From Micromonospora terminaliae (GTDB lineage: Bacteria; Actinomycetota; Actinomycetes; Mycobacteriales; Micromonosporaceae), in assembly GCF_009671205.1 (NCBI RefSeq), contig NZ_CP045309.1, positions 1,984,001-2,048,000 of the forward strand: a stretch of 64,000 nucleotides of DNA. The letters are read 5' to 3'. The notes beneath the pieces are model-generated. The model was not told where the DNA came from, searched no databases, and was given only the letters and a program-made list of their open reading frames with translations. Position numbers and translations under genes: made by a program. This document shows positions 35,521 through 44,561 of the stretch, piece by piece; within the stretch, counting starts at the first letter, position 1; each line of letters starts with the position of its first letter.

Positions 35521-38500
35521 ATGGTTTCTCTTGGCGGCGGCCGCGCAGTATCACCGCGGGCGAAGCCTCAGCCGCTTGAGTACGGTGATCTATCGGTGGG
35601 AAGAAGACTGCGGCCGGGCTCGGTCTCGGGCCTGGTTGTCCTGGTGTCCGCCGCCACGAGCGTGTTGACCACCATCGGTGCTGTCGCGATCAACGCCCTT
35701 ACTAACATTGCGGCACCCTGGCCCGCTGGCCTGGAAAACGTCCACCGTCATCCTTTTCGTTGGGCGCTGGGCGTCACTGTGGCTGTGCCGCTCCTGACGT
35801 GGCTCTCGTTGAGGATCGGCGCGCATCGAGATGGCGGACCAGGCGATCCGCTCCCACCTCCAACCACGAAACCTGAGCGGTGGATCGTGCCTCGAAGCCG
35901 TGAGCTCGAGGACATCATTGAGGCGATCCGAAGGCCTCGCTCTGCTAGTACCGTGGGAATCACAACCGCTCTTCGCGGGGCGGGCGGCTTCGGCAAAACC
36001 ACGCTCGCACGAATTGCCTGCGCTGAGAATCGTGTTCAACGGCACTTTAAGGGCAAAATCTACTCGATCACGGTGGGCCGCGATTGTCGCGGCCCAGCCT
36101 CCATCGCCGACAAGGTCAACGACCTCGTGGAATTGATCACGGGTGGACGGCCAGGCTTCGCGGATCCTCGGCTGGCGGGGCAGCACCTAGGCAGGCTTCT
36201 GGACGAGCGCGGCCGAATTCTGATCGTCCTCGACGATGTGTGGGAGGAAGATCAGCTTGCGCCCTTCCTCCATGGCGGCCCGGAAACGGTACGGCTCGTC
36301 ACTACCCGGTCTCCCTCTGTGCTGCCGGAGGGTGCGATCGCGGTCAAGGTCGACCAGATGTCCGAGCACCAGGCGCGGCGCCTCCTGCAGTGGGAGGTAC
36401 CGGATCTGGCTCCAGCCGTGGCCGACGAGTTGCTGCGACGCACGGGGCGTTGGCCGCTGCTGTTGCGCTTGGTTAATCGGATCCTCCACGGTCATGCGGC
36501 ACTCGGTCACGACGCCACCGCTGCGGGGGCTTCAATCCTGGCTCGGCTCAGGGATTACGGTCCGGCCGCAGTTGACGACCTCGATACCCGAACGATGTCC
36601 ATTGACCTGAACGTGCCCGAGCAGCGCGCTCGGGCTGTCCGAGCGACCATCGAGGCAGGCACTACCCTCCTCGGCAATGACGCCGTGGAGCGTCTCGGCG
36701 AGCTGAGCATCTTCGCCGAGGACGAGCGCTTCGACCTAGATGCGGTTACACGCCTTTGGGCGGCGACAGCAGACTTGGATGAGGTTAGCTCAGCGCGAAC
36801 GGCGAGGGAGCTCGCCAACTTGTCGCTGGTGACGATCGAGCGCGAGGGGGGACGGAGTTACCTCCAGATTCACGACGTTGTACGCGCCTTCCTGCGTGGA
36901 AGCCTCGGCGAGCAGCGGATTGCCGACCTCAATCGGACGTTCCTCGACGCAGTGGCCGCCACCCTGCCCGAGGAGCGAATGCTGCGGCCATCCGTCGACG
37001 ATCGCGTGGTAACGGCGTGGTGGCGGCTAAACACGTCCGCCGACTATCTGTGGCGGCACCTGGCCTACCACCTCTTCGAGTCGAACGACGTGGAACGGGC
37101 AACCGACCTCGTTACCGACCTGCGTTGGATTGGTGAGAAGCTCGTGCTCGCCGGACCTGTGGCCGTTGCGGTCGATCTGTCGTTCGCACGGGATTCCCGG
37201 TCCCGTGTCCTCAGACGTGTATTGCTTCGCTGCGCGAACCTGCTGGCCGAAACCGACCCTCCTCGCTCGGTGATCACCATCTTCGTCAGTAGACTCTTGG
37301 ACGAGCGGGGATGGGGCACCGAGATCTGTCGATTCCTGGCGCTAGAGACGGCGCCACAGCTAGTCGGCCGTTTCCCGCTACCAGACGCGCCGCATACCTC
37401 ACTGCTGAGGGTGATTCCCGGCGGGAACGAGCGGATCCTGGCATTGGCGACCGCCGACCGAGGTCGGATTCTGCTCGCTGCCGGCAGTGACGGGGTCGTC
37501 CGAGCGTGGAGCACGGTCACTGGTCTTCTCATCAGGTCATTCGAGGGGCATCGCGACTGGGTCCGGTCGCTCTCAGTCGGTTCCGGAACTCGGTTTGCCA
37601 CCGCAGGGGACGACGGTTATGTCAGTTTGTTCGACGTCGCGAACGAGGGCGCGGTGGCGCGGGCCGGATTCGACGGTAGTTGGGTGATGTCCGTGGTCAT
37701 GGTGGACGACCACCGAGTGGTGGCAAGCACCCGTGAAGGTGTTACCTACCTTCACGACTTTCGGAACTCAGTAAACCGGGAGGTGCTCTCGGATTTCCTC
37801 GACCCTATTCTGTCCGGTTGCCTGCTGGCGGGGGGCCAACAGGTAGCACTTGGCTCAAGCAGTGGCCGGATCCACCTGCTGGACCTGGAAAGCGCCGACG
37901 TGCGCACGCTCGACAGACACGGACGGCAGCCCGTCCTCGCAATGGTTGCCAGCGGCGGCGAGGGCTTCGCCGCGGGCGTGGGAATCCACATCGAAGTTTG
38001 GCAAGACGGTAGGGTCTCCGACGTCATCGCCAGCAACAGCCCTGGCCTGATTTCGGCGTTGGCCGCGCCGGAAACGGGCGAGTGGCTCGCGTGTGGCACA
38101 GAGCACGGGGTCATTAGTGTCCGGTTCCGTGAATCAGGTCATGAGATGGTGTTCAGTGGCCATACAGGTCGCGTTACCGCGATTGTCAGTGGACCTGACG
38201 GCGAGTGGATAGCGAGCGTTAGCGAGGACGGTGCCATCCGTATCTGGGACCCGGCAGCAGAAAACGCCGACGCGATCGAGGACGCAGTGTCGACTGGACT
38301 GCAGGGAAGGCTGCGGGCACTTTCCATCGTCGGCGACGAGCTCGAGGTCGCCGCAGTGAGCGACGGCGTCGTTAAGACGTGGAATACCCGAACCGGCGCG
38401 CGAACCGACGTGACGAGGTCCTGGCGCTTTGACTCGGTCGGCGGAAGATTGTGGCGCGACATCATCCCGGGTTCCGGACGGCAATGGATTGCAGCCGCCC

Positions 38501-39324
38501 GCGCTGACGGAACTATCGTAATCCGCAATGCCATTGACGGCAAAAGGCTGCACACCATGGAAACCTCGTTGACAGAGCCTATCGCAGTAGCTGCTCCTTG
38601 TGGGGATTGGCTGGCGTCTACCACAGCGGACGGAATCGTGGTCTGGGAGGCGAAGACCGACGAGCAGTACCCGCTGCCTACAGATCTGGGAACGAAGTCG
38701 ATCGTGCGGGCCTTGGCGTCGGCGCCCGACGGAGCATGGCTGGCTTCCAGTATCGAGCGAGGCATCGAGGTCTTCACGCGCACAGAAGACGAGGGGAACG
38801 GCCGGCTTGCCCGGCATAGACTGTGGGCGGCAGGCGATGAACTCGCCAGTGACCGGCTAATCCACCTCGATGTCGCCCCAGACAGCACTTGGCTCGCTGC
38901 GCGCAGTGCCGGCGGTGCTGTCTTTGTTTTCACCATGCCGGCCGCAACCCTACGGCATTCCTTGGTTCCGCCGGGACGCGCAGCCGTCCTATGTGCAGTA
39001 AAGAACGGCGCCGGGATGGTGATTGGATGTCGGGACGGCGGCCTAGTGCTCTTGGACTCGCACAGCGGCGTAGTCCAGGCAACGGCCAGCGGTCATCGCG
39101 ACACGATCCTTGGGATCGCATGCTCGCCTAGTGGCAACCGGGTGGCGACAGTTAGCTCTGACCGGACGGTTCGACTCTGGTCGGTGGATTCGGACACCAT
39201 CCAATGTCTGGCGATGCTTCGGACGGAGGCAGACGTGTCGGAGGTCGTCTGGTTGCCGGACGACTCTGGAATCGCAGTCGCCGGCGTTCGCGGCCTCTAC
39301 CTTTTAGACTTCCGTAATCTCTGA
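35521..39324 (+). CDS. membrane-anchored NB-ARC (STAND) ATPase with WD40 repeats
   Basis: 1267 residues. Two membrane helices (about 35-62 and 82-98) precede an NB-ARC domain with Walker A LRGAGGFGKTTLA (about 151-163) and Walker B RILIVLDDVW (about 232-241), then ARC and winged-helix parts to about 470. From about 620 to the end there are some 14 WD40-type blades (ending in DGYVSLFD, DGAIRIWD, DRTVRLWS). NB-ARC proteins are signalling switches, and WD40 propellers sense ligands or proteins. The start ATG lies five bases after TAGGGT (35511-35516), so the transcript may be leaderless. No effector domain is visible, so the membrane part or a partner may act. Confidence 0.85.
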   Translation: MVSLGGGRAVSPRAKPQPLEYGDLSVGRRLRPGSVSGLVVLVSAATSVLTTIGAVAINALTNIAAPWPAGLENVHRHPFRWALGVTVAVPLLTWLSLRIGAHRDGGPGDPLPPPTTKPERWIVPRSRELEDIIEAIRRPRSASTVGITTALRGAGGFGKTTLARIACAENRVQRHFKGKIYSITVGRDCRGPASIADKVNDLVELITGGRPGFADPRLAGQHLGRLLDERGRILIVLDDVWEEDQLAPFLHGGPETVRLVTTRSPSVLPEGAIAVKVDQMSEHQARRLLQWEVPDLAPAVADELLRRTGRWPLLLRLVNRILHGHAALGHDATAAGASILARLRDYGPAAVDDLDTRTMSIDLNVPEQRARAVRATIEAGTTLLGNDAVERLGELSIFAEDERFDLDAVTRLWAATADLDEVSSARTARELANLSLVTIEREGGRSYLQIHDVVRAFLRGSLGEQRIADLNRTFLDAVAATLPEERMLRPSVDDRVVTAWWRLNTSADYLWRHLAYHLFESNDVERATDLVTDLRWIGEKLVLAGPVAVAVDLSFARDSRSRVLRRVLLRCANLLAETDPPRSVITIFVSRLLDERGWGTEICRFLALETAPQLVGRFPLPDAPHTSLLRVIPGGNERILALATADRGRILLAAGSDGVVRAWSTVTGLLIRSFEGHRDWVRSLSVGSGTRFATAGDDGYVSLFDVANEGAVARAGFDGSWVMSVVMVDDHRVVASTREGVTYLHDFRNSVNREVLSDFLDPILSGCLLAGGQQVALGSSSGRIHLLDLESADVRTLDRHGRQPVLAMVASGGEGFAAGVGIHIEVWQDGRVSDVIASNSPGLISALAAPETGEWLACGTEHGVISVRFRESGHEMVFSGHTGRVTAIVSGPDGEWIASVSEDGAIRIWDPAAENADAIEDAVSTGLQGRLRALSIVGDELEVAAVSDGVVKTWNTRTGARTDVTRSWRFDSVGGRLWRDIIPGSGRQWIAAARADGTIVIRNAIDGKRLHTMETSLTEPIAVAAPCGDWLASTTADGIVVWEAKTDEQYPLPTDLGTKSIVRALASAPDGAWLASSIERGIEVFTRTEDEGNGRLARHRLWAAGDELASDRLIHLDVAPDSTWLAARSAGGAVFVFTMPAATLRHSLVPPGRAAVLCAVKNGAGMVIGCRDGGLVLLDSHSGVVQATASGHRDTILGIACSPSGNRVATVSSDRTVRLWSVDSDTIQCLAMLRTEADVSEVVWLPDDSGIAVAGVRGLYLLDFRNL

Positions 39325-39740
39325 GTGCAGAGCTACTCGGTCATCCGCTTGGACTGGACGCATGTTGTCGCCGAGTGTGATGCCGTCGCGCCGATGATAA
39401 GGACGGGCCGCCTGCGCCTTGGAACGGATCTACTACGTAACCTGGCGGTCAATGCTGGCCGATGCGATCGAGCGCCGGGACCGGCAATGCCGAAGGTTCC
39501 CTGTTGCGTGGAGGGCCCGTTGATTCCGACGGCGACTACGGCGTCGAACCGGTAGCTAAGCGGCGGGTGGTGCGGCGCGTTTTTCTCCGAAAGCCGGGGT
39601 CGATGTGACCCATCTGCGCGGCCCGTCAGCAGAAGCAGCATGCCGTATCTCAGGGCTGCTGATCCATGATCGGCGCGAAGCACCAGCGCGACGAAGTTCC
39701 GCCGCAGAGCCGAACAGCACCTGGTGAGCCAGTCGGTCGT
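39325..39740. other. 416-bp stretch without a supported gene
   Basis: A 76-codon frame starts directly after the NB-ARC stop but has no motif and uneven composition. Nothing else is supported. It may hold the end of the NB-ARC transcript and a degraded 3' part of the HTH gene. Confidence 0.4.
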
Positions 39741-40313
39741 TCACCTGCGCTCGATCGCCTCGGAACGGCAAGCGACGCAGCGGCCAGCGGGCTGACCAAC
39801 ATGCCCAGGACGGTGGCACCGACCGCCACCTCCGACGTTTGCCTCCGCCACGCGCGGCCGCCCGTCGTTCCCAGCTGGCACCGGAGCCCGCCGACTTGTC
39901 GGCAGATACCGCCGCCACCCCGCAGCGCTCGCGGGCGCATCGCCCTTCAAGTGGTCTTCAGTACTTCGGGTGACACTCTGGCTGTCACCCCCGGCAGGCG
40001 AATGTGTCACCCCCGCCGGTTGTTCTGTCACCCCCGCTGCGGCTGTGGTTCGTCGATTCGGATGCACCAGCCGATAGACGCGGGTGGCGATACCGGCGAC
40101 CTTCGACACGACGAGGCGACCCAGTTGCACGAGCTTGGCCAGGCATCGTTGCACTGTGCGTTCGGAGCAGCCGACGTACTCTGCAAGGGTGGCCACGGAC
40201 GGCCAGGCGTTGCCCTCACGGTTGGCGTGGGCGGCAATGGCAATGGCTACCGCTCGCTCGTTCTTCCCAAGGTCTTTCGTGGTGAGCAGTGCAGCCTTGA
40301 CGGCTTGACTCAT
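39741..40313 (-). CDS. helix-turn-helix protein of the conjugative element
   Basis: 190 residues. The first 85 (MSQAVKAALLTTKDLGKNERAV, then NAWPSVATLAEYVGCSERTVQRCLAKLVQLGRLVV) form a clear HTH_36-type winged helix of the kind found in replication-initiator or element regulators. The remaining part is low complexity, partly because its DNA contains the repeats described at 39968-40034. The last 60 residues look like a frame run-on, so the gene may be truncated or frameshifted after the repeats. A role in replication or copy control of the element is plausible. Confidence 0.65.
   Translation of the reverse strand: MSQAVKAALLTTKDLGKNERAVAIAIAAHANREGNAWPSVATLAEYVGCSERTVQRCLAKLVQLGRLVVSKVAGIATRVYRLVHPNRRTTAAAGVTEQPAGVTHSPAGGDSQSVTRSTEDHLKGDAPASAAGWRRYLPTSRRAPVPAGNDGRPRVAEANVGGGGRCHRPGHVGQPAGRCVACRSEAIERR
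39968..40034. repeat. iteron-like TGTCACCCC repeats
   Basis: Three direct copies of TGTCACCCC at 39983-39991, 40005-40013 and 40026-40034, spaced 22 and 21 bases, plus one inverted copy (GGGTGACA, 39968-39975). Spacing of two helical turns on one face is typical for iterons or operators. They lie inside the HTH gene after its DNA-binding domain, so they could be its own binding sites or an origin. Confidence 0.5.
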
Positions 40314-41235
40314 GGCTTGCGTATCTCCGTCCGTCAGGGTCCGGAGCGCCTGTCGTGGCGCCCCGGCCGATCTCTGGGTTGAAACCGCCGGCTCTTCCGG
40401 TACGGCGGTGCGATACGTGGGCGAGCTCAGTTGCTGCGGGGTTCTTCACCGTCGCCAGGGAAGCTGTCGACGATCGGCGTGGGATCCGGGTCATGGCAGC
40501 CGCGGGCGCGGGCATGCCGGGATAACCGGGATGGCGGTGAAGGCGGGTCTTGCGGTTGCTCGCGGCAGGGATCCACCCGGGAGCTTGCGGGCCAAATCCA
40601 GGACTGGCCATCGCTTGCGCCTCTTCGTCAGCAAGCCCTTGCCGGGCGGTCGGGTGATGGTGCGGACTGCCGCCGACGGATCAGCCACCGGCGGACCCGA
40701 TCGACGCTCAATCCGTTGCTGCGGTCAAGCCACCTCAGCCGGGATCGCCGGCGGACGTCATCGGCACCGCAGATCAGACGCTGAGCGACACGACCCACGG
40801 GGGTTCCCGGGAGCTGAGCGCACTGCTGCATCGGGCTGCCGCTCTGAAGTTGGACTCACCGCACCGCGCGTCACCGCAGGTCACAGCACACGTGCCTGCG
40901 GTTCCGCCGGGACCTCGGCCTGCGCCGCAGGCGGTCTGCGGCCTGGACCGGCTGCCCGACAGGCACTCCCGGCTGCACCGTACGACGCTGACTCCGTCGC
41001 CCACGACATGCTCGGCGCCCGGCCGGCCCAGGGAGCCGACCAGCCCTCGGCGTGGGCCTTGCCGCCTCCGGCTGCCGCAGCGGGCTGCGGTACCGGCATC
41101 CGCCGTCGCCCGGGCAGGCGTAACGGTGCGCGGCCGCTCCACTGAGGGCGATGACCGATCGGAGCGGATTGCTCCCGCACGTCATAGTGCTTGCTGAAGA
41201 TCAGCAGCCCGGTTGGCGCGACGCTCGATGAGCTC
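40314..41235. other. 922-bp gene-free stretch
   Basis: Long open frames on both strands exist only because of high GC; none has a recognisable motif or normal amino-acid composition. The stretch lies upstream of the HTH gene. An origin of replication or transfer would be expected somewhere like this, but I could not identify a nic site. Confidence 0.4.
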
Positions 41236-42255
41236 TCACCCGGAGGGGGCAACGATGCGTCGAAGCGCTGCGATCTGATTGGTCCAACTGCTCAGTCGGG
41301 TGATCTTCACGACGTCGCCGGTCGTCGGGGCGTGGATGACAAGTCCTTCGCCGAGGTACATGCCGACGTGACGGGGGTTGGCCATGGTGCCTTGGCTGCC
41401 CGGAATGAGGATGAGGTCGCCCGGGAGCAGGAGCGCGGGGTTGTTTAGGGGCTGTCCGGCGTTGGCCTGGTCGGTGGTGATGCGGGGGATGGAGATACCG
41501 GCCGCTCGGTACGCCGCCTGCATGAGCGATGAGCAGTCGCACTGTTGGTCGGGGTTGCCGGAGTGCGGGTCGGTGCATGATCCGCCGAAGTGGTACGGGG
41601 TGCCGAGTTGGTTGACGGCCCAGAAGATGGCGGTCGTGACGGCGGGCGGGGTGTTGGCGGGAAGCGTGAACCCGTCCGGGAGGGCGGCGGGCGCATCGCT
41701 GGCGCAGTCCGTCGGCGTGTTGGTCAGCTGCTCCACCAGGTGCACAGCGTCGCCGGTCCACTTGGCGTAGGCGTCGGGGAAGGCCGAGGCCTGGACCGCC
41801 TGGGCGGCCTGGGTGAGGGGCATCGACTCCCATCCGGGAACGGTCAGGAGCTTGTCAAAGAATCTGCCCGCCTGGTAGGCGGGCTCGGACAGTTGCGCGA
41901 CGCTGCCCCAGCCTTGGCTGGGGCGCTGCTGGAACACTCCGATGGAGTCGTGGTCGTTGGTGTCGCCGAGGTGGGGCAGGTTGCGCAGGCCTGATTCCTG
42001 CATGGCGGTGGCGACGGCGATGGCCCAACCCCAGCGGGGTACGCCTTTGGCGACGCCGACGTCGATGATGGTCGCGGCGTTCTCCAGCTGCTTGGCGTCC
42101 CAGCTACCCGTGCCGGGCGGCTGCCCTGGATGGGGCACGGCGACGATGCCACACTCCTTGGCGCCGCCGCCCAAGACGGAGGACAGCAGCAGCATGGGCA
42201 GGCCGAAGCAGGCGACGATGACGACAGTGACTACTCCGATAATGACTTTGGTCAT
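41236..42255 (-). CDS. NlpC/P60 and lysozyme-like cell-wall hydrolase (conjugation)
   Basis: 339 residues from an ATG with GGAAGG upstream. One N-terminal membrane helix (VIIGVVTVVIVACFGLPMLLLSSVL) anchors or exports it. Residues about 55-190 resemble a lytic transglycosylase-like fold (AIAVATAMQESGLRNL with a likely catalytic glutamate, then GVFQQRPSQGWGS). The C-terminal NlpC/P60 domain has DCSSLMQAAY (Cys nucleophile), HVGMYLG (His) and VIHAPTTGD. Two-domain hydrolases like this open the cell wall for type IV secretion in Gram-positive conjugation (VirB1-like role). It is separated from the transfer operon by cargo genes. Confidence 0.85.
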   Translation of the reverse strand: MTKVIIGVVTVVIVACFGLPMLLLSSVLGGGAKECGIVAVPHPGQPPGTGSWDAKQLENAATIIDVGVAKGVPRWGWAIAVATAMQESGLRNLPHLGDTNDHDSIGVFQQRPSQGWGSVAQLSEPAYQAGRFFDKLLTVPGWESMPLTQAAQAVQASAFPDAYAKWTGDAVHLVEQLTNTPTDCASDAPAALPDGFTLPANTPPAVTTAIFWAVNQLGTPYHFGGSCTDPHSGNPDQQCDCSSLMQAAYRAAGISIPRITTDQANAGQPLNNPALLLPGDLILIPGSQGTMANPRHVGMYLGEGLVIHAPTTGDVVKITRLSSWTNQIAALRRIVAPSG

Positions 42256-42341
42256 GGCGATGCCTTCCGTGAAAACGAAGAGGCCCGGTCTGCGCGCGTG
42301 CACGGCCCGGCAACCGCAAGGTCAGGTAGGGGCTACAGGCG

Positions 42342-42959
42342 GTGAGTGAGCGGCAGCAGGTCGGTATGGGCGCCGTTGAGGAAGCCAGCGAGCAGGTCGG
42401 CGTTCTCGAACAGCGGGTGGCCCCTTCGCCGCTGTTAGCCCGGCTCGCCGTGCTACTCGCGTGGGAGGGACCGGCCGACACGGAGATCGACTGGCCAGCC
42501 CTCGCGGAAGCCGCTGGCCACCCGTTCCCAGAGGACTACCGCCGTTACGTTGAGCTCTTCCCACCTGGTGAAATCGGCTTCCTGAAGGTCCTCCACCCCC
42601 GTCGCTGGAGCGCAGCGGAGGACTTCCTCACGTACGCGCGGAACTGGCACGCGGTGATGAACGACAAGGCGGAGCTTGCAGGAGGGTTCCCGTACCACTT
42701 CGGCGCGTCCCCGGGTGATCTCCGTGTATGGGGAACCGTGAACCTCGACTATCTGCTCTGCTGGCAGCTCAACGAGGGTCCTCCCGAGCAGTGGCCAACG
42801 GTCGTGTGCGACACCGCCATGGTCGACCCGCCGGAGCGCTACGCCGGCACCGTCACGGAGCTGCTAGTCGACCTGGCTGAGGCGCGGAACCCGTTACCGG
42901 TGATTGGTTACGTGACCGAGATTGAGGGGGCGCCGTACAGGTTCTCCCGACATGAGTAG
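42342..42959 (+). CDS. SUKH (SMI1/KNR4)-like protein
   Basis: 205 residues from GTG 42342, or 197 from ATG 42366. The core IDWPALAEAAGHPFPEDYRRYVELFPPGEIGFLKVLHP, then WGTVNLDYLLCWQL, matches the SUKH fold seen in immunity proteins of polymorphic toxin systems and in regulators. No toxin gene is adjacent, so it may be an orphan immunity protein carried as cargo. The small gene at 43056 follows on the same strand after 96 bases and might be a partner. Confidence 0.65.
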   Translation: MSERQQVGMGAVEEASEQVGVLEQRVAPSPLLARLAVLLAWEGPADTEIDWPALAEAAGHPFPEDYRRYVELFPPGEIGFLKVLHPRRWSAAEDFLTYARNWHAVMNDKAELAGGFPYHFGASPGDLRVWGTVNLDYLLCWQLNEGPPEQWPTVVCDTAMVDPPERYAGTVTELLVDLAEARNPLPVIGYVTEIEGAPYRFSRHE

Positions 42960-43055
42960 GGCGTGCGGTACGCGGAGCCGCGTGGGCGGTCACCGGGACA
43001 GAACGGGACTCAGCTCTTGCTCGACTGCTGAGGATGGGTGCGGCAGCATGTGCCG

Positions 43056-43406
43056 GTGAGTTTTGACCTTGATGTGCTGGCCATCGACCCGGCCGCGAGC
43101 GATGACGCAGTGCGCGCCATGGTGAAGCGCTGCAGTAGCAGCCAGCATCCCGAGGGCGAGTTAGACGATCGCATCGTCGGCTTCTACGAGAGCCTGCGTG
43201 CCCGCTACCCCGACTTCCCGCCATACCGCGATGACTCGCCCTGGATGTCGATGCCACTCCACGTTGGTATCGACCACGTCAGCATGAATATGACCTTCGG
43301 GGAGCGAAGCACACCGGCCCTCGAACTGATCTTGGTTCTTGCGGAGCGATATGGGTTGACGATTTACGACCCGCAGGGCGATGAGGTGACGCGGCCTCAC
43401 GGTTGA
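43056..43406 (+). CDS. small hypothetical protein, immunity-like context
   Basis: 116 residues from GTG 43056 (MSFDLDVLAID). Acidic and soluble, with a beta-alpha pattern (LHVGIDHVSMNMTF, then ALELILVLAERYGLTIYDPQ). It has the look of small immunity or inhibitor proteins, but I cannot name a family. It follows the SUKH-like gene and converges with the DUF932 gene across a hairpin. Confidence 0.55.
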   Translation: MSFDLDVLAIDPAASDDAVRAMVKRCSSSQHPEGELDDRIVGFYESLRARYPDFPPYRDDSPWMSMPLHVGIDHVSMNMTFGERSTPALELILVLAERYGLTIYDPQGDEVTRPHG

Positions 43407-43441
43407 TGTCCGAGCACGCGCGCAGCCAATCGGCTTTGGTG

Positions 43442-43479
43442 GGCCGGGGGCAGCGGCGTGGTGACCGCCACCCCCGGCC
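43442..43479. terminator. bidirectional hairpin between convergent genes
   Basis: Arms GGCCGGGGG (43442-43450) and CCCCCGGCC (43471-43479) enclose a smaller GGCG/CGCC stem. It lies between the convergent ends of the 43056 and DUF932 genes, so it probably stops both transcripts. Confidence 0.5.
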
Positions 43480-43497
43480 GGTGGACGAGGGGGGCGG

Positions 43498-44487
43498 TCA
43501 GACCTTCAGCAGGTCAAAGGCGGCGATCTTCAGATGGTCGGCGTTGCCGGTCAGCACCCGGTTGGCGCGGGCGGTCGCGTTCTTGGCGGGCTGATAGTGG
43601 TCGAGGTACTCGGTGATGGCCTGGCAACCGGCCCAGCGGCTACCGGTGATGGCTTTCTGGGTGTCGGCCTCACGGATGAGGTACTTGAGCGTGCCGAGCC
43701 GCTGCTTGGCGTTGTTCTTGGTCTGTTCGGAGGCGTTGTCCTTGACCGGCCACACCTGCGCGACGACCTTCTCGAACTCGCGCATGGTGAGTTCGGTCTG
43801 CAGCATCCGTTCGGCGGCCTTCTCGAAGGTCTCCACGTACGTCCACATCAGGCCCAGTGCCTCGCGGGCCTGGCTGATCTGGGAGTTGACGTTGGAGGTG
43901 TGCCGGAACGTGTAGTGGCCGACCGCATGCCGGAAGGCGGCGCGTTGGGTGTTGGCACAGACGACTCGGATCGGGCTGGCGTCCACCCGCAGGGCGGCGG
44001 TGCCGTCGTGGGAGGTGGTGCCGATCAGGTACATGTCCAGCCGGTCCACCCCGGCGATCTCCATCGCGTCGGGCAGCTTCATCGTGACGAACACGCTCTT
44101 GCCGCGGCGGAGGCTGCCGGCGGTCTCGAAGTGGGCGCCGCCTACCTGATCGACGAGGCGGTCGAGCATCTCGGCGCACTGCTCGTTCTGGACCACGGTG
44201 TAGTCGGTGCCGACGATGCCCAGGTACTCGGTTTCGCCGGTGACGGGGTTGCGGCGCACGGTCATGCGCTTGTCGTCGGCGGGGATCTGCACCTCGACGC
44301 CGTCGACGATGTCGATGCCGACGGTGGGGATGGTGCGCACACCCCAGTCGCCGAGTCGGGCGGCGGCCATGATCTCCTCGGCCTTCATCGTGTTCTGGGT
44401 GACGGTGCCGAGCTGGTGCCAGGCCGACAGGCGGGCGCTGGCGAAGGCGGTCGTTCCGTCCGCGAACGTTTCGAGTTCGTGTGGCAC
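43498..44487 (-). CDS. DUF932 phage/plasmid-like protein
   Basis: 329 residues from GTG 44487 with AGAGGAG six bases before it. The start HELETFADGTTAFASARLSAWHQLGTV and the middle GTDYTVVQNEQCAEMLDRLVDQ, SPIRVVCANTQRAAF and HTSNVNSQISQAREALGL are the hallmark of DUF932 (phage/plasmid-like protein). Members are common on actinobacterial conjugative elements and phages; their activity is not established as far as I know. Last gene of the minus-strand accessory operon beginning at 47527. Confidence 0.85.
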   Translation of the reverse strand: MPHELETFADGTTAFASARLSAWHQLGTVTQNTMKAEEIMAAARLGDWGVRTIPTVGIDIVDGVEVQIPADDKRMTVRRNPVTGETEYLGIVGTDYTVVQNEQCAEMLDRLVDQVGGAHFETAGSLRRGKSVFVTMKLPDAMEIAGVDRLDMYLIGTTSHDGTAALRVDASPIRVVCANTQRAAFRHAVGHYTFRHTSNVNSQISQAREALGLMWTYVETFEKAAERMLQTELTMREFEKVVAQVWPVKDNASEQTKNNAKQRLGTLKYLIREADTQKAITGSRWAGCQAITEYLDHYQPAKNATARANRVLTGNADHLKIAAFDLLKV

Positions 44488-44511
44488 GTGCTTCTCCTCT
44501 TTATGCACTGA

Positions 44512-44540
44512 GGGGGCCGAGCCCGACCGGCTCGGCCCCC
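44512..44540. terminator. hairpin between winged-helix and DUF932 genes
   Basis: Perfect 12-bp stem (44512-44523 with 44529-44540) with a five-base loop, placed between two genes of the same strand. It may end most transcripts before DUF932 or protect an mRNA end. Confidence 0.65.
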
Positions 44541-44561
44541 GCATAGGTGGCGATGGTGGGA

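Noticed and set aside
40312..41145. 277-codon plus-strand frame in the gene-free region
   Set aside because: Composition is that of random high-GC DNA; no motif and no ribosome-binding site.
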